A stretch of DNA of 39,251 nucleotides from a virus. The stretch lies in the IMG/VR virus record IMGVR_UViG_3300010166_000001, positions 1 through 39,251 of that record, one strand, 5' to 3'. Shown piece after piece: positions 21,831 through 28,596 of the stretch; the first letter of the stretch is position 1, and each line of letters opens with the position of its first letter. Both the position numbers and the translations under genes were made by a program. The notes beneath the pieces are model-generated. The model saw only the letters and a list, made by a program, of their open reading frames with translations. It was not told where the DNA came from and ran no database searches.

Positions 21831-22004
21831 ATGCACAACAGATCCGATATAAGCACTAAAAATCCACCAAAATCAAATCGTTTGGCTATTGATGCGGAAT
21901 ATGAGCTTTTCGAAGCTTCATATGAGCATAACAAGACTTTAATGGATGAGATTTTTTCAAATTTACAAAGGATTAAGAGAACTCAGGAGACAATCCATGC
22001 CTAG
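21831..22004 (+). CDS. small hypothetical protein, 57 aa
   Basis: ATG at 21831 gives MHNRSDISTKNPPKSNRLAI then a helical part ending QRIKRTQETIHA. The stop overlaps the start region of the next gene. Only a weak TAGGT lies upstream. It could be a small regulator or antitoxin-like protein, but no family is recognised. Confidence 0.4.
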   Translation: MHNRSDISTKNPPKSNRLAIDAEYELFEASYEHNKTLMDEIFSNLQRIKRTQETIHA

Positions 22005-22155
22005 GGTATCAGTTGAGGTCATTACAAGAACTACCTTTTACCCTTGGCAGGAAGAATCCGAAGAAAAGATATGGGAAGATGATGAGTTTGAGAATGTCGA
22101 GAAAGACTCCTCCCGTAATAGCCAAAAAAATGACTACGGAAGAGATAAATTCTAA
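21997..22155 (+). CDS. small acidic protein, 52 aa
   Basis: ATG at 21997 follows GGAGA and overlaps the previous gene by 8 bases. The product MPRVSVEVITRTTFYPWQEE starts with a beta strand and then turns acidic (SEEKIWEDDEFENVEKDSS). Function unknown; an anti-repressor or DNA-mimic type is conceivable from charge alone. Confidence 0.4.
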   Translation: MPRVSVEVITRTTFYPWQEESEEKIWEDDEFENVEKDSSRNSQKNDYGRDKF

Positions 22156-22357
22156 AAGAGATTGGTATTTGAATAGAGGTTGGTATGCAGTTAGGGGGCC
22201 TCTTACTCTTGGGTTTGTATCTCCTTGTGGTGAATGGTTTCATTGTTTTGATGTCTATACTGGAAACATGTTTTCTTTCGATACAAATTGGCCTATGGAA
22301 GTAGCTAGAAATAGGGGAAAATATCTAGATGAAGAACAAAACAACAGTAGTGAGTAG
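22130..22357 (+). CDS. hypothetical protein, 75 aa
   Basis: I place the start at ATG 22130 (MTTEEINSKRDWYLNRGWYA), though it lacks a clear ribosome-binding site; in-frame ATGs near 22082 are alternatives. The body VRGPLTLGFVSPCGEWFHCF is aromatic and beta-like with two cysteines. It overlaps neighbours on both sides, as expected in this tightly packed cluster. Function unknown. Confidence 0.45.
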   Translation: MTTEEINSKRDWYLNRGWYAVRGPLTLGFVSPCGEWFHCFDVYTGNMFSFDTNWPMEVARNRGKYLDEEQNNSSE

Positions 22358-22523
22358 AAATATGATTCCTGGGTGCTGGGCTGCAATAGCTTTGTCTTAC
22401 GCGATTAATCAGTCAATTTGGTGGTGCTTGCTGCATGCTATTTTCGGCTGGTTGTATGTGGTTTACTGGTTATTTGAGTACACGAACTTTAGGGAATTTA
22501 TTCTCCAGTGGGTTGTAGTATAA
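22329..22523 (+). CDS. small two-helix membrane protein, 64 aa
   Basis: ATG at 22329 overlaps the previous gene by 29 bases; ATG 22362 (MIPGCWAAIALSY) is an alternative. Two hydrophobic segments cover CWAAIALSYAINQSIWWCLL and HAIFGWLYVVYWLF. I recall similar short proteins of this pattern (..ALS..N.SI.W.ilH..fGW.YViY) as uncharacterised in many bacteria and phages. Its end overlaps a perfect TATAAT that may belong to the parA promoter. Confidence 0.5.
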   Translation: MKNKTTVVSRNMIPGCWAAIALSYAINQSIWWCLLHAIFGWLYVVYWLFEYTNFREFILQWVVV

Positions 22524-22610
22524 TATATGTGTTGTGAATGTGACATGTATGTGGTATATCAATTGTTTATGCGTAGAAAATAGGCAAAACAACATATATA
22601 ACACATAGGA
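22519..22610 (+). promoter_or_regulatory. parA promoter/leader with partition-site candidate A
   Basis: TATAAT at 22519-22524 precedes an 87-base leader. Its end, 22565-22610, starts GTTTATGCGTA and ends ACACATAGGA. The same two ends recur at 23267-23324 before the partner gene. In type Ib partition systems such repeats upstream of parA serve as operator and centromere. Confidence 0.5.
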
Positions 22611-22617
22611 GTCATGT

Positions 22618-23289
22618 ATGATAGTAGTAGTCGGTGGAATCAAAGGTGGCAGTGGAAAAACAACATTGGCAACAAATTTAACGGTACTTAGAGCTCAAGC
22701 AGGAAGTAAAGTTTTGTTAGTAGATGCAGATGAACAAAGGTCGGCGGCTGATTGGGCGGAACAAAGAGAAGGCATGGGAGTTGATGCAGAATGGACGACA
22801 ATTCAATTGGCCGGAAAGACAATTTATTCAGAGCTTTTGAAGATGGGTGCTGATTATGATGAGATTATTATTGATGGCGGAGGAAGAGACACAACCAGTC
22901 TTCGTTCAGCTCTTTCCGTTGCTGATATTTTTCTAATTCCTTTCAAGCCTCGATCTTTTGATGTGTGGACGATTCGACATGTTCAGAAAATAATTAATGA
23001 AATGAAGCCAGGAAATCCACAACTTGTTTCTTTGGCAGTCATCAATCAGGCTGATTCACGTGGAACAGATAATAAAGACTCAACTGAAATACTCAAAGAT
23101 TGTGAAGAGTTGATTTGTCTACCAATTTCGATAGGACATAGGAAAGCTTTTGCAAATGCGGCAGCCGATGGGCTTGGGGTTGTGGAGTTAGAGAAGGAAG
23201 ACAAGAAAGCAAGCCAAGAAATTAGAGAACTTGATGACTACATATATGTTAAGTGTTTTGTAGATGGTTTATGCGTAAGAAAAACATAG
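22618..23289 (+). CDS. parA: ParA-type partition ATPase (type Ib size), 223 aa
   Basis: The N-terminus is the deviant Walker A GIKGGSGKTTLATNL with signature Lys9 and Lys14. Then come VLLVDADEQRSAADW (Asp36, Asp38) and Walker B IIIDGGG (83-89). No N-terminal HTH is present, as in small type Ib ParA/ParF proteins. ParA uses ATP to move or anchor plasmid copies on the nucleoid through a centromere-binding partner, here the next gene. The last residues (FVDGLCVRKT) are encoded by the duplicated leader sequence. Presence of ParA argues that the phage can live as a plasmid. Confidence 0.88.
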   Translation: MIVVVGGIKGGSGKTTLATNLTVLRAQAGSKVLLVDADEQRSAADWAEQREGMGVDAEWTTIQLAGKTIYSELLKMGADYDEIIIDGGGRDTTSLRSALSVADIFLIPFKPRSFDVWTIRHVQKIINEMKPGNPQLVSLAVINQADSRGTDNKDSTEILKDCEELICLPISIGHRKAFANAAADGLGVVELEKEDKKASQEIRELDDYIYVKCFVDGLCVRKT

Positions 23290-23324
23290 TTTAGATATAT
23301 AAAAAACATATAAAACACATAGGA
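23267..23324 (+). repeat. partition-site candidate B (second copy of the leader)
   Basis: GTTTATGCGTA at 23267-23277 and ACACATAGGA at 23315-23324 repeat the ends of the element before parA, with a longer A/T-rich middle containing ACATA units. It overlaps the parA 3' end and forms the leader of the ribbon-helix-helix gene. Probable binding site of that protein. Confidence 0.5.
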
Positions 23325-23331
23325 AACATAT

Positions 23332-23565
23332 ATGAGCGTAAGAGGAAAGATCTCCAATAAAGTGATAGAAGAAGCGATTAGTCGTGGTGGTGAAGTGGTA
23401 GCTGATAAGGTTAAAGACAAGACTGAGTGGGTCGTATCAAGCCTTCGAATTAAAAAGAGTATGCTTGAAGACATAGACAAAGCTTTGCAAGAAACAGTCG
23501 GTATTTCACGAACAGGATGGATATTGCAAGCGATACAAGAGAAACTTAAGAGGACTGATGAGTGA
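23332..23565 (+). CDS. ribbon-helix-helix partition partner (ParG-like), 77 aa
   Basis: ATG follows TAGGAAACATAT. The flexible N-terminus is basic and charged (MSVRGKISNKVIEEAISRGG). The C-terminal half WVVSSLRIKKSMLEDIDKAL then SRTGWILQAIQEKLKR is a ribbon-helix-helix domain. Small proteins of this design directly after a type Ib ParA bind the centromere and stimulate ParA. It resembles ParG in layout, not provably in sequence. Its stop overlaps the ligase start. Confidence 0.65.
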   Translation: MSVRGKISNKVIEEAISRGGEVVADKVKDKTEWVVSSLRIKKSMLEDIDKALQETVGISRTGWILQAIQEKLKRTDE

Positions 23566-24517
23566 AGGTTTAGTTTACATAGGAAAAATCGTACAGGTAG
23601 ACCCTATTCCGGATGCTGATCTTATTGTTAGTGCTACGGTTGTGTGCGGGCAGGGCGGTAAATGGCGAGGTGTTGTACGTAAGGGTGAATTAGACCTTGG
23701 AATGAAATGCGTTGTGTACTTGCCAGATTCATTGCTTCCGGAGAGTGATGAAATGCGCTTTATGCAGAGTAGAGGCTGGCGCGTTCGCATGTGTAGGTTT
23801 CGCGGCGCTCCAAGTGAAGTGTTGATAATGCCTTACGAATGCCCTGAAGAAATTGGTAGGGATATGACTTCTTGGTATGGAGTAACTAAATACTTTAAGC
23901 CAGTCCCCGCAAATCTTGTAGGTATAGCAAAGAGTGATTTTCCTCAATTCATTCCTAAGACAGACGAACTGAACTATCAAAGATATTTTGACTTGGTTGA
24001 AGCTCTACATGGGAAGAGGTATTACATTACAGAAAAAGCCGATGGTTCTTCGACCACAGCCTATCGATACAAGGGCGAGTTTGGCGTTTGCAGTAGAAAC
24101 TTTGACTTGGTTCAGGACTCAAACAATGGGTACTGGAAAGTGGCAGAAAAGTACCTTCTAGACGTTAAGCTTCCTGATAACATCGCTCTTCAGTGGGAAA
24201 CGTGCGGACCCAAGATACAGAGCAATCCGATGGGCTTAAATGAAGTCGATGGTTTCGCTTTCTCAGCATACAACATAGAAGAGAAGCGATATTTGGTTAT
24301 GGATGAGTTCATGACTCTTTGCGAAGACCTTCAGTTCCCTACAGTGACCTTTCTTGAATCAGGACTTGAATTCGATAAAGAGAAAGTGCACACATTAGGC
24401 GAAGGAAGATATCGCAATGGGAAGGAACGAGAAGGGGTGGTTGTTCGTTCGCAGGGCAATCAGTTAGGGTCAAAGCCTATTAGTTTTAAAGTCATCAATC
24501 TAAATTACGAGAAATAA
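23558..24517 (+). CDS. RNA ligase of the DraRnl (Rnl5-like) type, 319 aa
   Basis: The N-terminal ~110 residues look like an OB-fold domain (LVYIGKIVQVDPIPDADLIV, GMKCVVYLPDSLLP), as in Deinococcus RNA ligase. The nucleotidyltransferase part carries motif I EKADGSS with Lys160, Ia GVCSRN, III QWETCGP (Glu214), IIIa FAFSAYNI, IV EGVVVR (292-297) and V SFKVIN (309-314). All catalytic motifs are intact. These enzymes use ATP to seal nicks with RNA at the 3' end. A likely job is repair of tRNAs or other RNAs cut by host defences. Confidence 0.85.
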   Translation: MSEGLVYIGKIVQVDPIPDADLIVSATVVCGQGGKWRGVVRKGELDLGMKCVVYLPDSLLPESDEMRFMQSRGWRVRMCRFRGAPSEVLIMPYECPEEIGRDMTSWYGVTKYFKPVPANLVGIAKSDFPQFIPKTDELNYQRYFDLVEALHGKRYYITEKADGSSTTAYRYKGEFGVCSRNFDLVQDSNNGYWKVAEKYLLDVKLPDNIALQWETCGPKIQSNPMGLNEVDGFAFSAYNIEEKRYLVMDEFMTLCEDLQFPTVTFLESGLEFDKEKVHTLGEGRYRNGKEREGVVVRSQGNQLGSKPISFKVINLNYEK

Positions 24518-24518
24518 A

Positions 24519-24770
24519 ATGATAAGACCAATTGGAAAGAATATTTTAGTGCAGAAACAGAAAGAAGAAAAGAAAGGTATATTGATTCTTAAGCCCATTG
24601 ATGGAGAGCCATACAAGGCTACAGTGATCGATATAGGGTCAAAGGCTGATTTGGATATAGCGGTTGGGGACACTCTTCTTTTGGTTCCTTATACAGGCTC
24701 CAGAATCTCTACTGACGATGACGGATACCTTTTGATTACAGAGAGAGATATCTTAGGGGTTGTAGCTTAG
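24519..24770 (+). CDS. GroES-type co-chaperonin, 83 aa
   Basis: The protein opens MIRPIGKNILVQKQKEEKKG, the usual (I)RPL.drvlV...e...k GroES strand. It then has the region of the mobile loop (KKGILILKPIDGEPYKATVI, with GSKADLDIAVGDTLLLVPYT) and ends DDGYLLITERDILGVV. GroES caps GroEL; phage versions such as T4 gp31 adapt host GroEL to fold capsid protein. It begins one base after the ligase stop and overlaps the next GTG. Confidence 0.85.
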   Translation: MIRPIGKNILVQKQKEEKKGILILKPIDGEPYKATVIDIGSKADLDIAVGDTLLLVPYTGSRISTDDDGYLLITERDILGVVA

Positions 24771-25141
24771 TGGCAAAGAAGAAGAGCCTTGAGGAAGAGT
24801 TAAATGATTTTCTTGAGTACTGGGATGTCAAAAAGCTTAAGGAATTCTTCAGAGATGTTACCCCGCTATTAGATCTTTACAATGTTGAAGAAGAAAACGA
24901 CTGGGTTAAAGAGGCTGTGGGAGAAGAGAACGAGAGAAACGTACGCCTGATTCGTACTGTTTACTTAGTATCAAAGATAGCTGAATTTCATGCAGGAAAG
25001 CTTTGTTCAATAAATGTTGAGTTTAGAAACTTGTGGAAGAGACTTGAAAATGCAGACAAGGGAGAAGTAAATGGACAAGAAGATAAAGAAATTACAAAAA
25101 GACACGAAGAGCTTACAGAAGCAAGAAGCATCGTTGCTTAA
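24770..25141 (+). CDS. hypothetical helical protein, 123 aa
   Basis: GTG at 24770 overlaps the GroES stop (TAGTG). The protein MAKKKSLEEELNDFLEYWDV... is strongly acidic and helical, with FRDVTPLLDLYNVEEENDWV and LVSKIAEFHAGKLCSINVEF. No catalytic motif or membrane segment. It is the last long gene of the operon and overlaps the next tiny gene. Function unknown. Confidence 0.55.
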   Translation: MAKKKSLEEELNDFLEYWDVKKLKEFFRDVTPLLDLYNVEEENDWVKEAVGEENERNVRLIRTVYLVSKIAEFHAGKLCSINVEFRNLWKRLENADKGEVNGQEDKEITKRHEELTEARSIVA

Positions 25142-25205
25142 AGAAGATAAGAAGCGCGATAAGATCTGCGACATGGGCGAAAAGATGATGAAGAAAAAGA
25201 AATAA
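25071..25205 (+). CDS. tiny lysine-rich protein, 44 aa
   Basis: ATG at 25071 follows GGAG and overlaps the previous gene. Product MDKKIKKLQKDTKSLQKQEA then SLLKEDKKRDKICDMGEKMM-KKKK. Short Lys-rich proteins of this pattern (LLK.DKKRDK..D.gekmmkkk) occur just ahead of terminase genes in other podovirus-like genomes as I recall. Function unknown; nucleic-acid binding is plausible from charge. Confidence 0.5.
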   Translation: MDKKIKKLQKDTKSLQKQEASLLKEDKKRDKICDMGEKMMKKKK

Positions 25206-25353
25206 CTCGGTTGATAGTGACACTGGTTAGGAACTATTCGTCAGAGGAAAGCGACGTTAAAAGACCTTCATGCACTCCTACTTTAGTTGAGCGCTAACCT
25301 ATTCTGCTGGGGATCTCGGTGGAACGTACGGTGGGTTGGGAGAGAGATATAAA

Positions 25354-25387
25354 ACGGTATGAGGACGCTTGTGCCGTCTCTTTTTTT
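25354..25387 (+). terminator. terminator ahead of the terminase unit
   Basis: ACGG...CCGT or GGACG/CGTCT hairpins within 25354-25380 are followed by seven T (25381-25387). It lies between the operon ending at 25205 and the late motif at 25396. The preceding 150 bases hold no gene that I can support; a GGTTAG/CTAACC pair (25225-25230, 25294-25299) is the only notable structure. Confidence 0.5.
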
Positions 25388-25395
25388 GTTGCATG

Positions 25396-25416
25396 TGACA
25401 AGTCTTTTTTTGAAAT
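25396..25416 (+). promoter_or_regulatory. late-gene motif, copy 2
   Basis: TGACAAGTC, six T, TGAAAT. The start codon of the next gene (GTG 25426) is 30 bases from the motif start, with GGAGG between. It follows a terminator, consistent with a fresh transcription start for the terminase unit. Confidence 0.6.
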
Positions 25417-25425
25417 GGAGGTTTA

Positions 25426-25734
25426 GTGGAAAAATATACAATGGTCACAAGAGAAACACTTGCTAAGATGACCGATTGTTTTTCGGGTACTGAAGAAATG
25501 CAGCAATTCATTTCACAGTTGGATGAGGTGGCAAAAGAGCTCAACTTCTCTACGATGTTAAGAACTAAAGTCGATGATGATAGTGCTGTGATACTGATTA
25601 TGAAGGAGATTGTAGTTTTTACTCTCTTTTGTCGTGAGCACCTTGAGCTGATCCATGAATTGATTCGAAACATCGATATTACAGAAATTACAGAGCAAGA
25701 GAAGAAAGGTATGCAAGGTTCGCAAGATGCCTGA
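25426..25734 (+). CDS. hypothetical protein directly before the large terminase, 102 aa
   Basis: GTG at 25426 follows GGAGG. The protein is acidic and helical (MTDCFSGTEEMQQFISQLDE, FTLFCREHLELIHELIRNID). It overlaps the large terminase by 8 bases. By position it could be the small terminase, but it lacks a helix-turn-helix and the W/NR.GW pattern seen in the protein at 19715. It may be a terminase accessory. Confidence 0.5.
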   Translation: MEKYTMVTRETLAKMTDCFSGTEEMQQFISQLDEVAKELNFSTMLRTKVDDDSAVILIMKEIVVFTLFCREHLELIHELIRNIDITEITEQEKKGMQGSQDA

Positions 25735-27058
25735 GATAACGATTCCCTATGGATACTCGCCCCGTCACTATCAAGAAAATATTTTAACAGCTCTAGATAA
25801 TGGTTGTCGCAATGCTTGCTGGGTTGTTCATCGACGCGGGGGGAAAGATACGACCATGTGGAATTATATGATTAAACGCGCATATCTGGAGCCAGGAACA
25901 TACTATTATTTTCTTCCTTCCTTTGCTCAGGCCAAGAGAGTTTTGTGGGATGGTATGACGAACGATGGGAAAAAGATGCTGGACTACATCCCCAAGGCCA
26001 TAATCGATGGGAACCCAAATAACACCGAAATGAAAGTTTGGATCAATGGGGCCAAGGGTCAAAGCTTGATACAGTTGATTGGCGCAGATTCGTACGACGC
26101 GATAATGGGGACGAATCCACGCGGAATTGTTTTCTCTGAATGGTCCTTGATGGACCCGATGGCCTATGACTTTGTTAAGCCAATCCTGGCAGCTAACGGT
26201 GGATGGTGTGCATTTATTTACACGCCACGCGGCAAGAATCACGGGTGGGAACTTGCGGAGATAGCTAGAAGGAACCCAGATGAATGGTTTTTTGAAGTAC
26301 TTACGGTAAGAGACACAGGCGTTCTCACAGAAGAACAGATAGAGTCGGAGCGCAGGAAGGGGATGCCCGATGATATGATTCAGCAAGAATTCTACTGTAA
26401 CTTTAATCGAGGCCAGGAAGGAAGTTACTACGGTCGCCAAATGGATGGCTTGCGCAAGAAAGGACAGCTTTGCAGTGTCCCTTATGATCCCGCGGTTCCT
26501 GTTAGGACTTACTGGGACCTCGGTATTGGTGATAGTACTGCCATTTGGTTCGCTCAGTTTGTTGGTAAAGAGGTTCATCTGATCAACTACTATGAGAATT
26601 CAGGTGAAGGATTAGCTCACTATGGACGGATTCTGGATGAGTACCGTCGTGAAACAGGATGCGTATATGATCTTCACGTTGCTCCACACGATATTCAAGC
26701 GAGAGAGCTGACAACCGGCAAAACGCGTCTAGAAACTGCACGCCGGTTGGGGTTAAGCTTCCGCGTTGCGCCAAAATTGAGCCTAGAATCTGGGATAGAA
26801 GCCGTACGTATGATTCTTTCTCGGTGCTGGTTTGATGAGAAGGGTTGTGAACTTGGGTTAAAATGTTTAGAAAACTATCGCAAGTCTTACAATGAGAAGT
26901 TTCGTGTGTACGGAGACAAACCGTTTCATGATTACACGTCTCACGGGGCGGATGCATTTCGGATGATGGCCATAACCGAGAGCGACTTTCGTCCTGATCA
27001 AGGAGTGAACGATCATGATTACGAGCGCATGAAGGGCATGTGGGGTTGGAAGATTTAA
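25727..27058 (+). CDS. terL: terminase large subunit (packaging ATPase/nuclease), 443 aa
   Basis: ATPase part: Walker-A-like VHRRGGKDT (34-42), Walker B IVFSEWS (134-140, Glu138) and coupling motif IYTPRGKNHG (164-173). Nuclease part: YWDLGIGDST (262-271, Asp264), HVAPHDI (317-323) and HGADAFRMM (406-414, Asp409), the RNase H-like acidic triad. The enzyme pumps DNA into the procapsid through the portal and cuts it. Length is normal for the family. Its last bases overlap the convergent minus-strand gene. Confidence 0.92.
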   Translation: MPEITIPYGYSPRHYQENILTALDNGCRNACWVVHRRGGKDTTMWNYMIKRAYLEPGTYYYFLPSFAQAKRVLWDGMTNDGKKMLDYIPKAIIDGNPNNTEMKVWINGAKGQSLIQLIGADSYDAIMGTNPRGIVFSEWSLMDPMAYDFVKPILAANGGWCAFIYTPRGKNHGWELAEIARRNPDEWFFEVLTVRDTGVLTEEQIESERRKGMPDDMIQQEFYCNFNRGQEGSYYGRQMDGLRKKGQLCSVPYDPAVPVRTYWDLGIGDSTAIWFAQFVGKEVHLINYYENSGEGLAHYGRILDEYRRETGCVYDLHVAPHDIQARELTTGKTRLETARRLGLSFRVAPKLSLESGIEAVRMILSRCWFDEKGCELGLKCLENYRKSYNEKFRVYGDKPFHDYTSHGADAFRMMAITESDFRPDQGVNDHDYERMKGMWGWKI

Positions 27059-27282
27059 TCATAATCTTCATTTTCAAATGTTTTTAGATATTTTTTCTTT
27101 TGTAGATATTCTCTAACATGAAATTTCTCATGTATAGATTTTAATGTTAAATATTGATCTACACTTAATCTTTCGTACTTTTCATAAAAATTTACAATTT
27201 CATCTACAATTTTTCCATCAAAATTCGGATGTGTGTCGATAAAAAATATTAAATCAGAGATTATTTGTTCTTTATCTTTCAT
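27055..27282 (-). CDS. hypothetical protein downstream of rep, 75 aa
   Basis: ATG at 27282 overlaps the end of the rep-like gene by 11 bases. Product MKDKEQIISDLIFFIDTHPN then helices (DEIVNFYEKYERLSVDQYLT) and a basic/acidic tail. No membrane segment or known domain. It converges with the terminase gene with a 4-base overlap. The shared operon suggests a link with plasmid replication. Confidence 0.5.
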   Translation of the reverse strand: MKDKEQIISDLIFFIDTHPNFDGKIVDEIVNFYEKYERLSVDQYLTLKSIHEKFHVREYLQKKKYLKTFENEDYD

Positions 27283-28243
27283 ATAATTCCGTTAAAGCTC
27301 TTATAAAGGTTTCTTTTGGAAGATTGTAATAAAAGTCTTTTTCAGTTTGTGTATCTTGGCAATATCTCTTATTGATTTTTAGACTTGATAGCCCGTGTTT
27401 TTTCTTGAAATCTTCAGCAAACAATTTGTTTTCTTGGCAAGCTTTGTCAATTTTTGCATAGTTCTTTGCTAGTGCTATTTCCATCCAAGCTTCACAGTTA
27501 GGAATGGGTTTCTTCTGAGTGGATTTAATATGAAAGAAAAACTTAATTGTATCAAGGACAAATTTAGGCCCAAACTTTTTCACCCAACGAATGACAATAT
27601 TACTTCTGAAGTAAGGGGAATATTGCGATTCCATTTCTAGAAGGTCTGCTAAATCATCAGAAGCAAAGTCTATTTCCTTATCTTTTCTTTGAAAAGGAAT
27701 CGAAGCCTGCGCAGCAGACGCCGAAGGCGGAACAATCGATTTAACCGGAGCTTTATGGAGAGAAGAGTTATGAACAATCGGGTTCTTCGATTCTTTTATA
27801 TTTTCTTTCTTATTCGATTGTTTTTCTTCATATGTTCTTTCTTTAGTGCCCTGGTTTTCCGTATACGGATTTTCAGTATACTGAGATTCAGGATACAGTA
27901 AACATTTTTTGAATTTCGGCTCTTCCGACAGATAGTACTTATACCTCAAAAAACCACCTTCTAAGTATTGCTCGCGCATGATGTATCCAGCTTCAATTGC
28001 TTCATTTATGATCTTGTAAATTGCATCTCTGCCAATATGTTTTTTGAATTGATTGTATAGTTGCGTAGGTCTGATTACCCAGGATTTATCATCGTTAGAA
28101 AGCAAAGAAATTAGCACCATTCGGCAGTTAGGGGAAATCGAGTCATCTCTGATTAGAGCGCGACTGATTTGGGCGTATGGATTTTCTTTGTCATGAGGAC
28201 ATCTTTGGATAGTTGATTTTTCACGTGATTCTTTATGAGACAT
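27272..28243 (-). CDS. plasmid-type replication initiator / winged-helix protein, 323 aa
   Basis: ATG at 28243 follows GGGAG. Residues ~20-110 form a winged-helix-like domain: YAQISRALIRDDSISPNCRM, VLISLLSNDDKSWVIRPTQL, HIGRDAIYKIINEAIEAGYI and GGFLRYKYYLSEEP. A Lys/Glu/Asn/Ser-rich linker follows (about 115-190), and then a helical C-terminal part with a DnaD/Rep-like feel. I recall this N-terminal pattern in replication or regulatory proteins of plasmids from Chlamydiae, Rickettsiales and Legionella. With the iteron-like repeats and putative antisense RNA upstream, a Rep role is likely but not proven. Confidence 0.6.
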   Translation of the reverse strand: MSHKESREKSTIQRCPHDKENPYAQISRALIRDDSISPNCRMVLISLLSNDDKSWVIRPTQLYNQFKKHIGRDAIYKIINEAIEAGYIMREQYLEGGFLRYKYYLSEEPKFKKCLLYPESQYTENPYTENQGTKERTYEEKQSNKKENIKESKNPIVHNSSLHKAPVKSIVPPSASAAQASIPFQRKDKEIDFASDDLADLLEMESQYSPYFRSNIVIRWVKKFGPKFVLDTIKFFFHIKSTQKKPIPNCEAWMEIALAKNYAKIDKACQENKLFAEDFKKKHGLSSLKINKRYCQDTQTEKDFYYNLPKETFIRALTELYER

Positions 28244-28271
28244 AGGACTCCCTTTGCTTGCTTAATGTTTA

Positions 28272-28386
28272 GCGTTGCAAAAATTTCGGAGTGTCCTATA
28301 ATAAGGCTATCGGTTTGCTTTTATTATAGGAACCCCATCTGTCAATGTTTTACGAAACTTTACGTTTTTCGAAACTTTGGCAACGC
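28272..28386. repeat. nested inverted repeats and CGAAACTTT repeats (candidate origin / copy-control region)
   Basis: Outer arms 28272-28288 and 28370-28386 match at 15 of 17 positions. Inside, a perfect 11-bp pair (TCCTATAATAA at 28294-28304, complement at 28321-28331) is present. CGAAACTTT occurs twice (28353-28361 and 28370-28378). The block lies in the 353-base gap between the rep start and the portal gene, the place expected for a plasmid origin or Rep operator. Confidence 0.55.
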
Positions 28387-28431
28387 GGTTTTAAAATGTA
28401 GAGCCCACAGCTTTGTCGGTTGTGGGCTTTT
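28309..28431 (+). ncRNA. candidate countertranscript RNA opposite the rep leader
   Basis: TTGCAA (28275-28280), 16 bases, perfect TATAAT (28297-28302) predicts a plus-strand start near 28309. A strong terminator ends the RNA at 28431, giving about 123 bases. A minus-strand promoter TTGACA-N17-TATTTT (28471-28443) would start the rep mRNA near 28436, so the small RNA is complementary to most of the rep leader. This is the arrangement of antisense copy-number control in plasmids. Confidence 0.5.
28402..28431 (+). terminator. strong intrinsic terminator
   Basis: AGCCCACA (28402-28409) and TGTGGGCT (28421-28428) form a perfect 8-bp stem with an 11-base loop, followed by TTTT. No plus-strand protein gene ends nearby, because the terminase ended 1.3 kb upstream opposite minus genes. 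It most simply ends the small RNA starting near 28309. Confidence 0.7.
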
Positions 28432-28442
28432 TCTTTCCCAAA

Positions 28443-28471
28443 AAATATTCATAATATCCTATCTTGTCAAA
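28443..28471 (-). promoter_or_regulatory. candidate rep promoter
   Basis: On the minus strand TTGACA (28471-28466), 17 bases, TATTTT (28448-28443). Start point near 28436 gives a leader of about 190 bases to the rep ATG at 28243, crossing the nested inverted repeats. Confidence 0.45.
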
Positions 28472-28563
28472 TTAAACTTCATTCCCCAAAACAATTCTTA
28501 GGCATTTATTCAGTATCTCCTTGATCGAAATTAAAAAAAAGACTTTACTACCAAAAAGTAGTG

Positions 28564-28584
28564 TGACAAGTTAATATTTGAAAA
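28564..28584 (+). promoter_or_regulatory. late-gene motif, copy 3
   Basis: TGACAAGTT, AATATT, TGAAAA, with the portal ATG 33 bases from the motif start and AGGAG between. An A/T-rich region with ACTAC/GTAGT hairpin precedes it. It probably starts the long structural transcription unit. Confidence 0.6.
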
Positions 28585-28596
28585 ACTAGGAGCTGA

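Noticed and set aside
22618-23565. Chlamydial plasmid pgp5/pgp6 pair
   Set aside because: ParA is generic, and the 77-aa partner is a ribbon-helix-helix protein far smaller than pgp6, so a specific pgp5/pgp6 label is not supported.
25206-25380. Possible tRNA or catalytic RNA in the gap before the terminase unit
   Set aside because: No acceptor stem, T-loop or hammerhead core could be built; only short isolated pairings are present.
25793-26578. 261-codon minus-strand frame opposite the terminase
   Set aside because: The terminase has all motifs on the plus strand; the opposite frame shows no domain or start signal.
28272-28386. CRISPR-like array from the repeated CGAAACTTT units
   Set aside because: Only two short copies 17 bases apart inside a larger inverted repeat; no regular spacers and no cas genes.
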